In this document: piece by piece, positions 9,814-19,277 of the stretch
Layout: every line of letters starts with the position of its first letter
Numbering within the stretch: the first letter of the stretch is position 1
Origin: Vairimorpha ceranae
Taxonomy: Eukaryota > Microsporidia > Nosematidae
Assembly: GCF_000988165.1 (NCBI RefSeq)
Contig: NW_020169307.1
Span: 1-64,000 of the forward strand
DNA length: 64,000 nucleotides
Direction: 5' to 3'
The notes under the pieces: generated by a model
The model's database searches: none
Told to the model about the DNA's origin: nothing
The model's input: only the letters and a program-made list of their open reading frames with translations
Made by a program: the position numbers and the translations under genes

Positions 9814-11079
9814 ATGAATGAAACTTCGGAAGAAAAAAATGATAAAATAAAATCTACAAAGAAATATAATGTTTACATTGTAAAAAATAGTATTAAACAC
9901 GAAGAGGATGGTTATTCTGCTATTCAAACTGCTAAGTCACAATTCTTTGATTTGGATTCTTCTAGCATTTTTACACCATCAAATGACTTTAAAAGTGTTT
10001 TAAACCCTAAAGAATTTGTAGACTTATCAGGTTCTAGCGAATTTGTTAAAACATTTGTAAATAAAAACTTTTCATTTAGTGAAAATGTGAATGACACAAT
10101 TTTGGAGCATAAAATGCCATGTGAAGATGAAAATAATGTTTTATCTGATAATGACACCAATACGACGTTAGAATATCTTTCAAACGACCAAAGTACCATT
10201 TTAAATGCAGTTACGTGTTCATTGGAAGATTTTTCAAATGTTTGTAGCAGCGAAAATGATAAATTTACAAATGTAGTGCAAGATGAATCTACAAATTTTA
10301 TCGAAAAGTTTGCTGACAGTGTTTCTCGCAAATTTAAAATCAAGTTAAATCGCGTTCAGACGAATAAAGAAAGCACACATAATGAAAATCCTACACAAGA
10401 TGATTCATTTAAAATAAAAGAGCGGCGTTATTTATTTTATAAAAGTATTGTTAGGCGTTTAAAAGATCAACTTCCTCAGATAGATTTTCCTATTGAATTG
10501 AAAGGATACGAATTCGAAAAAGAAGATATTTCTATTCTAACAGGACCCTATTGGTTAAATGACAAAGTTGTTAATTGTTATATGGAATATCTTAATGACT
10601 ATGACAAAAAGCTTTATGTGTTTAGTTCGTATTTCTACACAAGTTTAAGAAGAGGCGGGATTGAAAAAGTCAAAAAATATACTTCAAATATAAATATATT
10701 TACACACAATTTAATTTATTTTCCTGTACATTTACACAATCATTGGATTTTTGTGTGCTATGATGTTCTAAAAAAACAATTAGAATATAGAGATTCTTTA
10801 CTTGGATACTGTCAATCGGTTATGGACAATATTTCAGATTTTCTAATTTTTGAATATAAAAGATTATTTAATAAAGATTTAATTGTTAATAAAAAGTTTA
10901 TTGAAGATATTCGTACACAATCTAATGGATCTGATTGTGGTGTCTTTGTACTTATGTATGCTAAAAATAGATTAAAAAACACAAATACATTAATTTACAG
11001 TAACATGCAAAAATATAGAAATATAATTTTATTTGAATTATTTATTAACAGAAAGATATTATTTAATGTGTACGACTAA
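9814..11079 (+). CDS. ULP1: Ulp1-type SUMO protease (C48 cysteine peptidase)
   Basis: It would process SUMO and remove it from target proteins, typically at the nuclear rim. The N-terminal ~210 residues are Ser/Asn/Asp-rich and low-complexity, suiting a targeting tail. The C-terminal ~210 residues are the catalytic domain: GPYWLNDKVVNCYMEYL substrate groove, His310 in NHW, Asp327 in YRDS, oxyanion Gln369 and nucleophile Cys375 in NGSDCGVF. All catalytic residues are present. The start is the first ATG after AGAAAAGG; there is no CCC motif. The last codons and stop fall inside the first unit of the repeat array at 11068. Which Ulp paralogue it is remains uncertain. Confidence 0.88.
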   Translation: MNETSEEKNDKIKSTKKYNVYIVKNSIKHEEDGYSAIQTAKSQFFDLDSSSIFTPSNDFKSVLNPKEFVDLSGSSEFVKTFVNKNFSFSENVNDTILEHKMPCEDENNVLSDNDTNTTLEYLSNDQSTILNAVTCSLEDFSNVCSSENDKFTNVVQDESTNFIEKFADSVSRKFKIKLNRVQTNKESTHNENPTQDDSFKIKERRYLFYKSIVRRLKDQLPQIDFPIELKGYEFEKEDISILTGPYWLNDKVVNCYMEYLNDYDKKLYVFSSYFYTSLRRGGIEKVKKYTSNINIFTHNLIYFPVHLHNHWIFVCYDVLKKQLEYRDSLLGYCQSVMDNISDFLIFEYKRLFNKDLIVNKKFIEDIRTQSNGSDCGVFVLMYAKNRLKNTNTLIYSNMQKYRNIILFELFINRKILFNVYD

Positions 11080-11212
11080 AATTATTTATAATTTATGTGT
11101 ACGACTAAAATTATTTATAGATTAAGTGTACAGCTAAAATTATTTATAATTTATGTGTACGACTAAAATTATTTATAATTTACGTGTACGACTAAAATTA
11201 TTTATAATTTAG
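11068..11212. repeat. Minisatellite, 5 x 29 bp, covering both converging stop codons
   Basis: The unit GTGTACGACTAAAATTATTT plus ATAATTTA starts at 11068, 11097, 11126, 11155 and 11184, an exact 29-bp period with few substitutions. The first unit holds the last three codons and stop of the SUMO protease. The last holds the stop of the convergent gene ending at 11202. Presumably the array grew by duplication of the protease 3' end. Confidence 0.9.
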
Positions 11213-11465
11213 TAATAAATTTTAGGTCATCTTCAACATTTGTATTATTGATTTTAAATGGATTTTTGTATTGAAAATCGGTGTCAAATTCTTTATAAAT
11301 TTTTATTTCCTTTACTTCATCATCAAACATTTTATCAAGGCTATCACTTATTCTTTCTTCCATTTTCTGTCTTTCTTGTTGAATAAATTGGGATGTAATT
11401 TCTTTAAACTCCCTCTCCTTTTTTTTATTTTCCTCTAACTCCTTACTTTTTGTAAGTCTTTTCAT
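11202..11465 (-). CDS. Small coiled-coil protein, unknown
   Basis: 87 residues, not recognised. Residues 1-60 are a highly charged Lys/Glu-rich helix likely to form a coiled coil, followed by a short polar tail. Its stop lies in the last unit of the 29-bp repeat array. Its start is only 10 bp from the divergent ATG at 11476, so the two genes share one start region. The frame is well kept for a small gene, but no orthologue can be named. Confidence 0.6.
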   Translation of the reverse strand: MKRLTKSKELEENKKKEREFKEITSQFIQQERQKMEERISDSLDKMFDDEVKEIKIYKEFDTDFQYKNPFKINNTNVEDDLKFITKL

Positions 11466-11475
11466 GCCCTAAAAA
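11466..11475. promoter_or_regulatory. Ten-base shared divergent start region
   Basis: Two start codons face away from each other across CCCT and an A-run. CCC at 11467-11469 serves the plus gene. Promoter elements of each gene must lie inside the coding sequence of the other. Confidence 0.5.
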
Positions 11476-11733
11476 ATGAAGAAAAAATTTAAAGAAAATG
11501 ATGAATATCATAAATTATTTGATACAGGAAATAAAGGATTTTTAACACAACAAGAAAAAATAATTTACAATATTTTTAGAGCAGAATATAAATTTTGTAA
11601 AGAAGATATTTTAGATATGGAAATTAATGAAGAAAATATAAACAAATTGGTGTGTAAATTTAATCTAAAATTTAATAAAAATACAGTAAAAGAAATGGTA
11701 GAGTTTATAAATGTACATAATCGGGAAGGATAG
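11476..11733 (+). CDS. Small EF-hand-like protein, unknown
   Basis: 85 residues. FDTGNKGFLTQQE at about 14-27 fits the second half of an EF-hand start (Phe, Asp, Gly-x-Gly-x-Leu-x-x-x-Glu), but the loop keeps few calcium ligands, so calcium binding is doubtful. The rest is helical and Lys/Asn/Glu-rich. It may be a reduced calmodulin/centrin-like protein or a subunit of a larger complex. Start: CCC at 11467-11469, six bases before the ATG. Confidence 0.55.
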   Translation: MKKKFKENDEYHKLFDTGNKGFLTQQEKIIYNIFRAEYKFCKEDILDMEINEENINKLVCKFNLKFNKNTVKEMVEFINVHNREG

Positions 11734-12548
11734 AGAAATATACAAAGTGTATGTATTTAGATGTTATTGTTAAGTGTTTGTAGTGTTGTAATATTATTTA
11801 TAAACAAAAATACATGATTACAAGTATTTTATATTTAAAAATAATACACGCATAATAAAGCTTAGTGTGGTGCATTTAGCACAAAGACATGCCAGTACCA
11901 TTTATATGAAAATAATATTTGCTTAATGTTATGCGTTTTGCACAAAGACATCCCAGTATTTATAATAGGTCTTGTATTTCTTTCTATAATATATTATTTT
12001 TTAATCTATACATGTTTTATTCTTACATTATAAAAATAATATAAAATGTTTTAATCTCAAAACTCTTGTTTGTTTTTATTTGTCAGTCTACATCATTTTA
12101 ATATAAAATATTGAAATATTTACAAGTAAATGGACCTATAAATAGCAGAGTGAAATGTTTTAATATAATGCTATACATAAATTATAGATTTGACATGTTC
12201 ACTATTTAATAATTTTGAATAAATAAATCTATAATTGGTTTATAAATAGTGTGTTTTAATTTATGTTTTAAATCTTTACATAACAACCTGATTTATTAAT
12301 TTTTTATATTTTAAATAGCAAATAATTTATAAAACTTTACCTTTTAAATGTAATTAGTATCAATATGTGCATAAATCATTAGATAAATAACAAATTTATA
12401 AAATTTATTTCTACAAATTCAGGTTACTAAACCACTTAAACTAATAAATAATATGATAAATCCTTTTATTTACTACTATTTTTTTTGATTTTCTATATAT
12501 TTATTTACAGATTTATTTATTAAAAATAAAATAAACATAACAAAAGTA
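11734..12548. other. Gene-free spacer with a 61-bp direct duplication
   Basis: AT-rich, with no gene seen. It includes a two-copy direct repeat starting at 11860 and 11921, listed separately. The nearest upstream signal for the RhoGAP gene is only an A-rich stretch. Confidence 0.5.
11860..11972. repeat. Tandem duplication, 2 x 61 bp
   Basis: Both copies begin GCTTARTGT and share GCACAAAGACATSCCAGTA near the middle, with about three quarters of positions alike. The copies start at 11860 and 11921. The preserved block is less AT-rich than its surroundings. Confidence 0.7.
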
Positions 12549-13412
12549 ATGGAGGAAATCTTAAAAAATAAAATGAACACAGAAAAAATGGAAACAGTAA
12601 ACGATTTAGATGACAGAGAATTTATAGAATATAAAAAAAACTTTTGTTCAGTACATTCTTTTATTATAGAAAAGTATTGTAATTACTGGGAGATATGTAG
12701 ACTTAATCAGACATTTCTAGGAAGAATATTTTTCCCGATAGACAAAATATTAAGAAATGATTCCCGCTTGTGGATCTCATCAAATCTGAAATATGGTAAT
12801 AAACATGTTTTAGTTCCTATTGATTTTTATACATTAACTGAAACAATATTATCTTTAGATGTAAGAATAGGAGGATTATTTAGAGTTAGAAATTCAATGA
12901 TTACAGTGAAAGAATGTGTAGATATGTTAGAAAGAGAGATATATAATAGATCATCATTTAAAGATATTAGAGATAAATTGGCTGAAAGCTTTAATGTTAT
13001 TGACTTGACCACAGCCTTTAAAGAAATTCTAAGAAACTATAAACATTCAGTAATACCAGAAGGTTTTTTACCAATAATTATAAAATTATTCTCTGTAGAT
13101 AAACAGGAGGATAGATTAATTCTTTATCACTATTTATATATTTCTTTACCTAAATTCAACAGACATATTTTAGAAGCTACAATATTTTTTTTGTACCTGA
13201 TTCACGACATAGCAACAGTAGACGGGTCAGATTATACAAATAATATGGATATGGCAGGAATATCAACGGTTATAATGCCTAACTTATTACTTAAAAATGT
13301 ACAAGATTTCTCCTTGGCAGAAGTTTCATTGTTGGTAGAATTTATGAAAGAATTTATATTGAATTTTAAGACTATTGCACAAAAAAATACACTCTTTGAA
13401 ATAATAGATTAA
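12549..13412 (+). CDS. RhoGAP-domain protein
   Basis: Likely switches off a Rho/Rac/Cdc42-type GTPase. In 287 residues, the RhoGAP fold covers about 95-285. GGLFRVRNS holds the presumed arginine finger, and the later NMDMAGISTVIMPNLL segment matches the family's N-x-M-x-P-x-L core. A short N-terminal part lacks another domain. No CCC motif precedes the first ATG; in-frame ATGs at codons 9 and 14 are alternatives. A second, more diverged RhoGAP-like gene lies at 39497. Confidence 0.8.
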   Translation: MEEILKNKMNTEKMETVNDLDDREFIEYKKNFCSVHSFIIEKYCNYWEICRLNQTFLGRIFFPIDKILRNDSRLWISSNLKYGNKHVLVPIDFYTLTETILSLDVRIGGLFRVRNSMITVKECVDMLEREIYNRSSFKDIRDKLAESFNVIDLTTAFKEILRNYKHSVIPEGFLPIIIKLFSVDKQEDRLILYHYLYISLPKFNRHILEATIFFLYLIHDIATVDGSDYTNNMDMAGISTVIMPNLLLKNVQDFSLAEVSLLVEFMKEFILNFKTIAQKNTLFEIID

Positions 13413-13691
13413 AAATAGTATGTAAATTAAATCTGTATTTTAATATAAAAATTTGCTGCCTTTTTATTATTATTTTGTAAAAAATAATAAGATTTATTAA
13501 ATTTATCACAAGTTTGTTTGTTTTTTAAAATTTATTAATTTAAATACTAAGATTTATGTTATGCTTTATAAATAACTGACAATATTTTTGCACGAAGAAA
13601 TCTTGATTTTTTATTTTTTCGCAAATTTAATATAAATTGGTTTTTTTTTATAAAACGTGAAAGAAATATAAAACTACTTCTTAATTATGCT

Positions 13692-14093
13692 TTAATTTAA
13701 GTTGCAACGACAATACGTTATACTGAAACATACATTACACACTTCTTCTTCATCAAGTTTCTTATAAGGACAAGCACGTTCAATAGGACAGTCATTAGCA
13801 TTGTTGAGATAGAAGTCTAAATAAGCTTGTTCTGACAATATATTAAGAGAACTTTTTTGTTCAATACAGATAGAACTGGGGTTAATAGTCTTGTATATCC
13901 TTCCATCTACATCTTTCTTTATAGAACTATTGCTTTTCTTAGCTTTAAGGCTTTTTTGCGCAACATTCCTGTTCTTGTAATAAAGAGCAAATTCTTCGAA
14001 ACTTTTAATATTTCCTAAAAATTTCTTAGGTATTCTACTATGCTTCTTAGATTTTCTTTTTTTATTTTTATCCGTCTTCTTCGCACTGGTCAT
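13692..14093 (-). CDS. Basic protein with C-terminal Cys cluster, unknown
   Basis: 133 residues. The first 25 are almost all Lys, Arg and Ser, a likely nuclear/nucleolar signal. The C-terminus has C-x(5)-C...CNVC....CRC, a partial zinc-binding pattern reminiscent of the beginning of an HIT-type finger, which is otherwise not complete. It may belong to a chromatin or ribosome-assembly complex, but this is a guess from composition. A weak CCA motif lies upstream of the ATG. Confidence 0.6.
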   Translation of the reverse strand: MTSAKKTDKNKKRKSKKHSRIPKKFLGNIKSFEEFALYYKNRNVAQKSLKAKKSNSSIKKDVDGRIYKTINPSSICIEQKSSLNILSEQAYLDFYLNNANDCPIERACPYKKLDEEEVCNVCFSITYCRCNLN

Positions 14094-14915
14094 TAAATTT
14101 TTTGGATTAAAAAGAACGTAAAATAAATATTTGTAAAAAATTTTAATTTATAAAAGATATCCTAATGAGATGCTTTAACTATCAATAGAAAATTGTTACT
14201 CCCACAAGCAGAACATTTTAACATATTTAACCTTATAAAACTTTCGATTAGTTAAAAATTTAAGAAATTTATTTTACATCATGCCAGATCAATTTACTAT
14301 TTATTTAATTAAAATTTGAAATCTATTAAAAAAGTGCTTTGGCTGTACCAGCATTTAAAAATATTTTGTATTAAATGTTTAACAAAATGTTATTACTTAT
14401 TTATACGTTTATAATTTTTAAAAAAGTTGTGTAAATTTGTAAAATTGTAAAACAAACTAAATAAAAGTATTAATTAGTTTAAATCTTATTTCTCATTTCT
14501 ATAATTAAATTTCATAATTTTTACTATGTCAATAAAATCTACTAAAAATCTAAAAAAATTATTTTATTATTTTGTTATACTTTGTAAAATGTAAAAATTA
14601 CAGTTATATTAATATTTGTAATTTGTAAAATGTTTAAGGTATTTTAATTGTCTTTCTAACTTATATACGTTAACACTATAATAATTATGTAAATATTAGT
14701 AAAATAATGTTCTAAAATATCTCATGTCAATTTTCTTACTTATTCTTATATTTTATTGTATGACTTTGTAAATTTCTTAAAACTTTAAAATTCATTTAAA
14801 AAACTTAAAAATATTTAATTTAAACGTAGAACCTTAAAAAGGCGAAACTTACCTTATTGGGAATAAATTAAAAAAAAATATCCAAAAAATGTTTAATATG
14901 GTATTTTACAACTGC
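14094..14915. other. Gene-free AT-rich spacer
   Basis: About 820 bp between two minus-strand genes. No open frame, tRNA or repeat stands out. Confidence 0.5.
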
Positions 14916-15818
14916 TTAATATGATTCTTTTTTCTTTTTATTTTTACAATGAGTTCTAAAATGTTGTAACATATTATCCTTCCTAGAGAATCTTTTGTCG
15001 CATTTTTGGTTCAAACACTTAAATGGCTTTAAGCTTGTATGAACCAGATAGTGACGCTTGATTCGACTCAACGAGGGTAGTTCTACTTCGCATTCCTTAT
15101 TTGCGCAGCAAAACACCCTAGTATTGTTCTTTGTCTTTGACGCAAACATAGAGTCGGGGAAGTCGGCAAAACTTTCGATAGCCTCTTCTTCATTTGACAA
15201 CGAATCAATTAGCACAATACTTTTACGTGGTGCCTTTTTTCTATGTTCACGCCTTTTTCTATTAAAGACGGCGGGAGATGTATTATACATCAGTTCGTGA
15301 TTAGAATAATCCAAATCACTTTCTAGCCTGTCTAAATTCCGCCGTCTATCTCTTCGACGCCTTCTTAGTTCCTTCAGCTGTTCTACATATATATTGTCAG
15401 AACTAAAGCTGTTTTTTTCATAATTTTTTTTATTAATTCTTTCATTTTCTTGTTCAGCAATTTCACTTAAATAGTCTAAAGCAGTTTTTTTATAAACAAC
15501 GTGTTGAGTTCGTGGATTAAGTACAGGAGATACAGGTCTTTTATGAATTAATAGGTCTGGATGACTAATTCTTAGGTATGGGTTATATGAATAAGGTTGA
15601 AATCCATAGCGAATCATGTTCTTATTATATTTCTGTTGATTAGAAACATTTGTTTCGTTAGTATTGTGCTTATCGATATTAAAAAAGTTTTCACAGTTAT
15701 CTTTAATATTATTAAGGTCACTATTAAAAGATTCATCTGATTGAATTGTTTCTTTTGTGTCACTTACATCGATCATGCCTGTCTTCTGTTGATATTTTTT
15801 TTTATCACCTGAATTCAT
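14916..15818 (-). CDS. C2H2 zinc-finger protein, probable transcription factor
   Basis: 300 residues. The last 75 hold two adjacent C2H2 fingers. The first has CCANKEC followed by H-x-x-x-H in RHYLVH. The second is [20 protein letters not shown] then RTH. They are joined by a TSLKPFK linker. This arrangement is common in fungal stress-type regulators. Upstream is an Asn/Ser-rich N-terminus and an Arg-rich segment near 150-175 that could be a nuclear signal. It is noticeably richer in GC than its surroundings. No CCC motif; AAAGGAT lies directly before the ATG. The DNA target is unknown. Confidence 0.85.
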   Translation of the reverse strand: MNSGDKKKYQQKTGMIDVSDTKETIQSDESFNSDLNNIKDNCENFFNIDKHNTNETNVSNQQKYNKNMIRYGFQPYSYNPYLRISHPDLLIHKRPVSPVLNPRTQHVVYKKTALDYLSEIAEQENERINKKNYEKNSFSSDNIYVEQLKELRRRRRDRRRNLDRLESDLDYSNHELMYNTSPAVFNRKRREHRKKAPRKSIVLIDSLSNEEEAIESFADFPDSMFASKTKNNTRVFCCANKECEVELPSLSRIKRHYLVHTSLKPFKCLNQKCDKRFSRKDNMLQHFRTHCKNKKKKESY

Positions 15819-17276
15819 ATCCTTTGTAAATTTTTTTTTTGCTTTTGTAATTAAAAGGAGAGAAAGGAGATCTCCTTTTAAGTAAAATTATAAGGCGTAT
15901 TATATCATTTGTACCTATAAGTGCTTAGTAAAAATTATTTTTATTAATTAAAAGCGATAAAATACAAAGTTATTTAAAAAATTAAAGAAAATAATTATAT
16001 ATCACTAATTTTTTTTTAGTTTAAGGTTTACACGTATTATTGTAACACAATAAGCTTATTATTTTTTGTAATCTCAACCTTTAATTAATCCTTAATAAAA
16101 TTTTAAAAATATTTCATTAAGATATTTGGGTACAATTTAATGTTAAAATTTTTTACGTAAGATTTAATAACATAGCAAATAATCTAAATATATTTATTTT
16201 ATTATAGATTTGAAAATTGTAGGCATTTATCTAACTTTTGATTTTCTTAAAATATTTTATAAAGATTAAAAAGTATAAATTGCATTAACTTAAGAAAGTA
16301 AAAAAATAATCATTTACTTATTTTAAATGTAGAAATTTCTGTTTGATAAATTTTTAGCATTTCATTAATAAAAAAGGACAAATTTACGTTAAACGAGAAT
16401 ATCAAATTTTTACAAACCATATTTGGTTAATCAAAAATTTACTTGTCAAAAAATTCCATATTAAGTTTATGTTTTACACCGTACGCACACAACAAAGTTA
16501 AATTATAGAAAAGCGATAATGCAGTTAACTACACTAATATTATTTTTACCTTTTAATTTTCAAGCCATGCTATTTTTATGCATTTTTTTATTAAAATTAA
16601 GGTTTGTTTCATTTTAGTTTTAAAATCTTATGTTGTTACCAATAAAACAAATTAAAATACTGTTTTATTCAAATAATGCTTTATAGCGTAAAATTAAGAC
16701 ATAACTAAATATTTTATAAAAAGAAATATGGCACTAAAATTAAACTAATTCTACCAAATATGTCAAAATGTAAAGTTTTTAATTGTACAGAAATAACACT
16801 TTACTCTTTATAATGTTAGCTATCGCTTGTAATGTCAAATATCTTGCTGAGCATTATCGTGAGATAGTTGACATTTAGTAACTAAATATTCTTCTGGATA
16901 TGGTAACTTTCTTAATTCTTAAATTGATATAAATAAGGACAATTGACCCCTTAATTAGGATCATACTTTCCTGTAGCTTTTTGATTAAATTCAAAATTCC
17001 TTTCTTGACAACGCCAAATTTTACGTCTAGACACAGATGGTAAAGGTAATTTTTAGCACCTTGGTGTTACCATTTAAAATGTTTTTTTTAAATAAACTTA
17101 TGTTTTCTTGTAACACACTTTAAGTAACAAATCTATCCTTATTTATTACTTAATAGTTAAAATTATAAATTTTACCTAGAAAAGTTTTTAACACACGACT
17201 AAAAATTTAATAATTATATTGCATAAATTTTGTATCTTTAAAAATTTAGATTTAAAAAAAATAAAATATAAATAAT
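15819..17276. other. Gene-free stretch with a GC-richer island
   Basis: Mostly AT-rich. About 16830-17070 is less AT-rich, and on the minus strand it reads, with stops, as RKIWRCQERNFEFNQKATGK. The W-x-C pattern faintly recalls a FLYWCH finger of MULE elements. Nothing intact is present. Confidence 0.4.
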
Positions 17277-18338
17277 TTATAAAAATTCGAGTTTCTCGAT
17301 AAGAGCATCATCAAATTCACTCTTTAAATCCTGCTCTGCTTCTAATTCATTGTAAATTAATTCTCCTCCATATTTATGCATAGCCTTCATTAATTCACTT
17401 GAGTCATCATACAAATTTCCTGTAATAAATAATTTCTTAATAAAATATTTTTTACAAAAATGTATAAGATCTTCAATGCATTCTTGTTCCCAATCATTAT
17501 AACTAACATCCAATACACACTCTACAAAATCTGTACAATCCCCTGGTAGTCCCATAGACACAAATTTATTATTAGCATATTTTATAAATTCAAGCATTCC
17601 TTCAGAATATGTCATACAGTCCCCCATAACTAATTCTCTTATGTTACACGTAGCAAATATCTCCCCTAATAATTTACATCCTTCTACATCTAAAAAATTA
17701 TCTCTTATGTCTAACACCTCGAGTGGAAGATCTTTTATAACTTTTAGTGCCTGTGTCATAGAAATCTTTTCAATAGTGTTGTATTCAAGTCTCAGTACAG
17801 AAAGTCTCTTAAAATTGCTAATACCTTCACACAACTTTTCAGGAAAATTAAAAAATCTATTTTGTGCGATATCTAAATATTCAAAGTTATTCTTATCTGT
17901 TAATTTATCTAAACACTCTCCTATTATATTTCCTCCTTTGTAGCCAAGTCCACAATTTCGTATTTTAAGAAATTTTAATGTATTTAAATTGCTTAATAAA
18001 TCAGTAAATTCTTCGGGTAAATCAGAAGAGAGCGCATTATTGCTTAAGTCAAGTAAAATCAGTTTTTTGTCTTTTAAAGAAGAACAAATGTCTTTAAAAC
18101 ACGTTTCCATCTCACTTTTACTTAAAGTGGCAAAAATTCCTTCTAATATAATATTTTTAAGATTTTTCATTTTTCTAATACACTTGCATAATTCTACCAC
18201 TGCTTCAGGCTTAAATACATTAGAAGTAAAATCTAGTTCTTGTATTGTATCAATACTTCTGGTTAGTTGTACAATAACTGGAGTTATATCTTCTTTAGTA
18301 CAATATTTTTTCTCTTCGTGCTTTAAACTAAATAACAT
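17277..18338 (-). CDS. RNA1: RanGAP/Rna1-like leucine-rich repeat protein
   Basis: RanGAP stimulates GTP hydrolysis by Ran in the cytoplasm, keeping nuclear transport directional. 353 residues of about 11 LRRs with the ribonuclease-inhibitor-like spacing of Rna1, including LLDLSNNALSS, FLKIRNCGLGYKG, LDIRDNFLDVEG and RELVMGDCMTYSEG (GDCL-type in Rna1), plus an acidic tail. Oddly, the loop that carries the catalytic arginine in yeast Rna1 (T-G-R) appears here as F69-A-T-L72, so the arginine seems lost. It may be a divergent RanGAP or a repurposed LRR protein. CCC (GGG 18339-18341) sits directly before the ATG. Confidence 0.7.
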   Translation of the reverse strand: MLFSLKHEEKKYCTKEDITPVIVQLTRSIDTIQELDFTSNVFKPEAVVELCKCIRKMKNLKNIILEGIFATLSKSEMETCFKDICSSLKDKKLILLDLSNNALSSDLPEEFTDLLSNLNTLKFLKIRNCGLGYKGGNIIGECLDKLTDKNNFEYLDIAQNRFFNFPEKLCEGISNFKRLSVLRLEYNTIEKISMTQALKVIKDLPLEVLDIRDNFLDVEGCKLLGEIFATCNIRELVMGDCMTYSEGMLEFIKYANNKFVSMGLPGDCTDFVECVLDVSYNDWEQECIEDLIHFCKKYFIKKLFITGNLYDDSSELMKAMHKYGGELIYNELEAEQDLKSEFDDALIEKLEFL

Positions 18339-18387
18339 GGGTAATAAAAAATAAAAAAATGTAAATATAATTTTTTAATAAACTCTT

Positions 18388-18591
18388 CTACAACTTTCTA
18401 ATAACATAATAGTGCTTATTTGTCCCACAGTCCTCTTTCTCATTGTAAATTTTAAATCCGTCTACACTGGTTTTTTCACATACATAAGTGTCCTGGTTAA
18501 TTTTAAATGGCTTGCTAATAGTTATTTCGCTTGGTAAATCTGTATGATTAAAATCTTTTGGTGTCTGAATAATATCAAACCGTCTGCCCAT
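18388..18591 (-). CDS. Small protein, unknown
   Basis: 67 residues (MGRRFDIIQTPK...). A good mix of residues, moderate charge, three Cys and no membrane segment. It fits snugly, 49 bp beyond the RanGAP-like start, and a CCTTTT run precedes its ATG. Not recognised; it could be a small subunit of a conserved complex. Confidence 0.5.
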   Translation of the reverse strand: MGRRFDIIQTPKDFNHTDLPSEITISKPFKINQDTYVCEKTSVDGFKIYNEKEDCGTNKHYYVIRKL

Positions 18592-18665
18592 AAAAAAAAG
18601 GAAAAAATTATTTTAATTGTTTTTAGAAAAAATAATTGGTTTTTAAAATTAATTAATAAATTATA

Positions 18666-19154
18666 TCACAAAATTTTTACAAATAAATAAGCCGAGCATG
18701 GTTCAATATTTTTATAATAATTCATTTCTAGTTCTGTTATTTTATAAAAATTCTTTTTATAGAAATTTATCCCCTTAAAATTGCTTGTGTGGACATGAAG
18801 CTTAAAAGACTTAACATTGTAATTCTCTACAGCATAATTTTCTAATAAAGCTATGCATTTACTACCAAATCCTAAATTTCTATATTTGTCTAAAATGCCA
18901 AATGTCATTATGTAACACTCGTTTATTGATTTATTGTGTAATGTTCCTCTAATTGAAAATGTACATACGCCTATTTTACAGTCTCTAAATATGAAAAAAA
19001 ACCCTTTTGTACAAGTGGTGTCTAGAATGTATTTATAAAAGGTGTGCGAGTATTCAATGGGAAATAAAGATTCATTCATTTTTTTTACTAAATCAATATT
19101 TTGAACAGTGATTTTTTCTAGTTTAATTCTAAACATAAATAATTTATGGTGCAT
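18666..19154 (-). CDS. GNAT N-acetyltransferase, NAA50-like
   Basis: Probably acetylates protein N-termini co-translationally using acetyl-CoA. Features of the NAA50/NAA60 branch: LFPIEYSHTFYKYIL at about 30-44, the YIMTFGILDKYRNLGFGSKC segment with the acetyl-CoA loop (R-x-x-G-x-G), LHVHTSNFKGINFYKKNF and a late YY. 162 residues, the full fold. The start is uncertain: the ATG at 19154 or the one at codon 7, with no clear CCC motif at either. The exact paralogue is inferred from motifs. Confidence 0.8.
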   Translation of the reverse strand: MHHKLFMFRIKLEKITVQNIDLVKKMNESLFPIEYSHTFYKYILDTTCTKGFFFIFRDCKIGVCTFSIRGTLHNKSINECYIMTFGILDKYRNLGFGSKCIALLENYAVENYNVKSFKLHVHTSNFKGINFYKKNFYKITELEMNYYKNIEPCSAYLFVKIL

Positions 19155-19277
19155 AATGTTTAAAACTTTTTATAAAAAATAAATTAAAACAAGTTTGTTT
19201 AAACAATGCACAAGAATACAAAGAAAAAAGCTTTACTAAAAAATCAAAAATAAAATGATTTATTATGTGCATAATTC

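Noticed and set aside
9924..10343. A 139-codon minus frame
   Set aside because: Antisense to the low-complexity N-terminus of the SUMO protease; codon bias mirrors that gene.
9655..11212. CRISPR-like array
   Set aside because: The repeats are contiguous minisatellites without unique spacers, and the genome is eukaryotic.
17641..18354. Two plus-strand frames opposite the LRR gene
   Set aside because: Ser/Leu-rich mirror images of leucine-rich repeats, no start motif.
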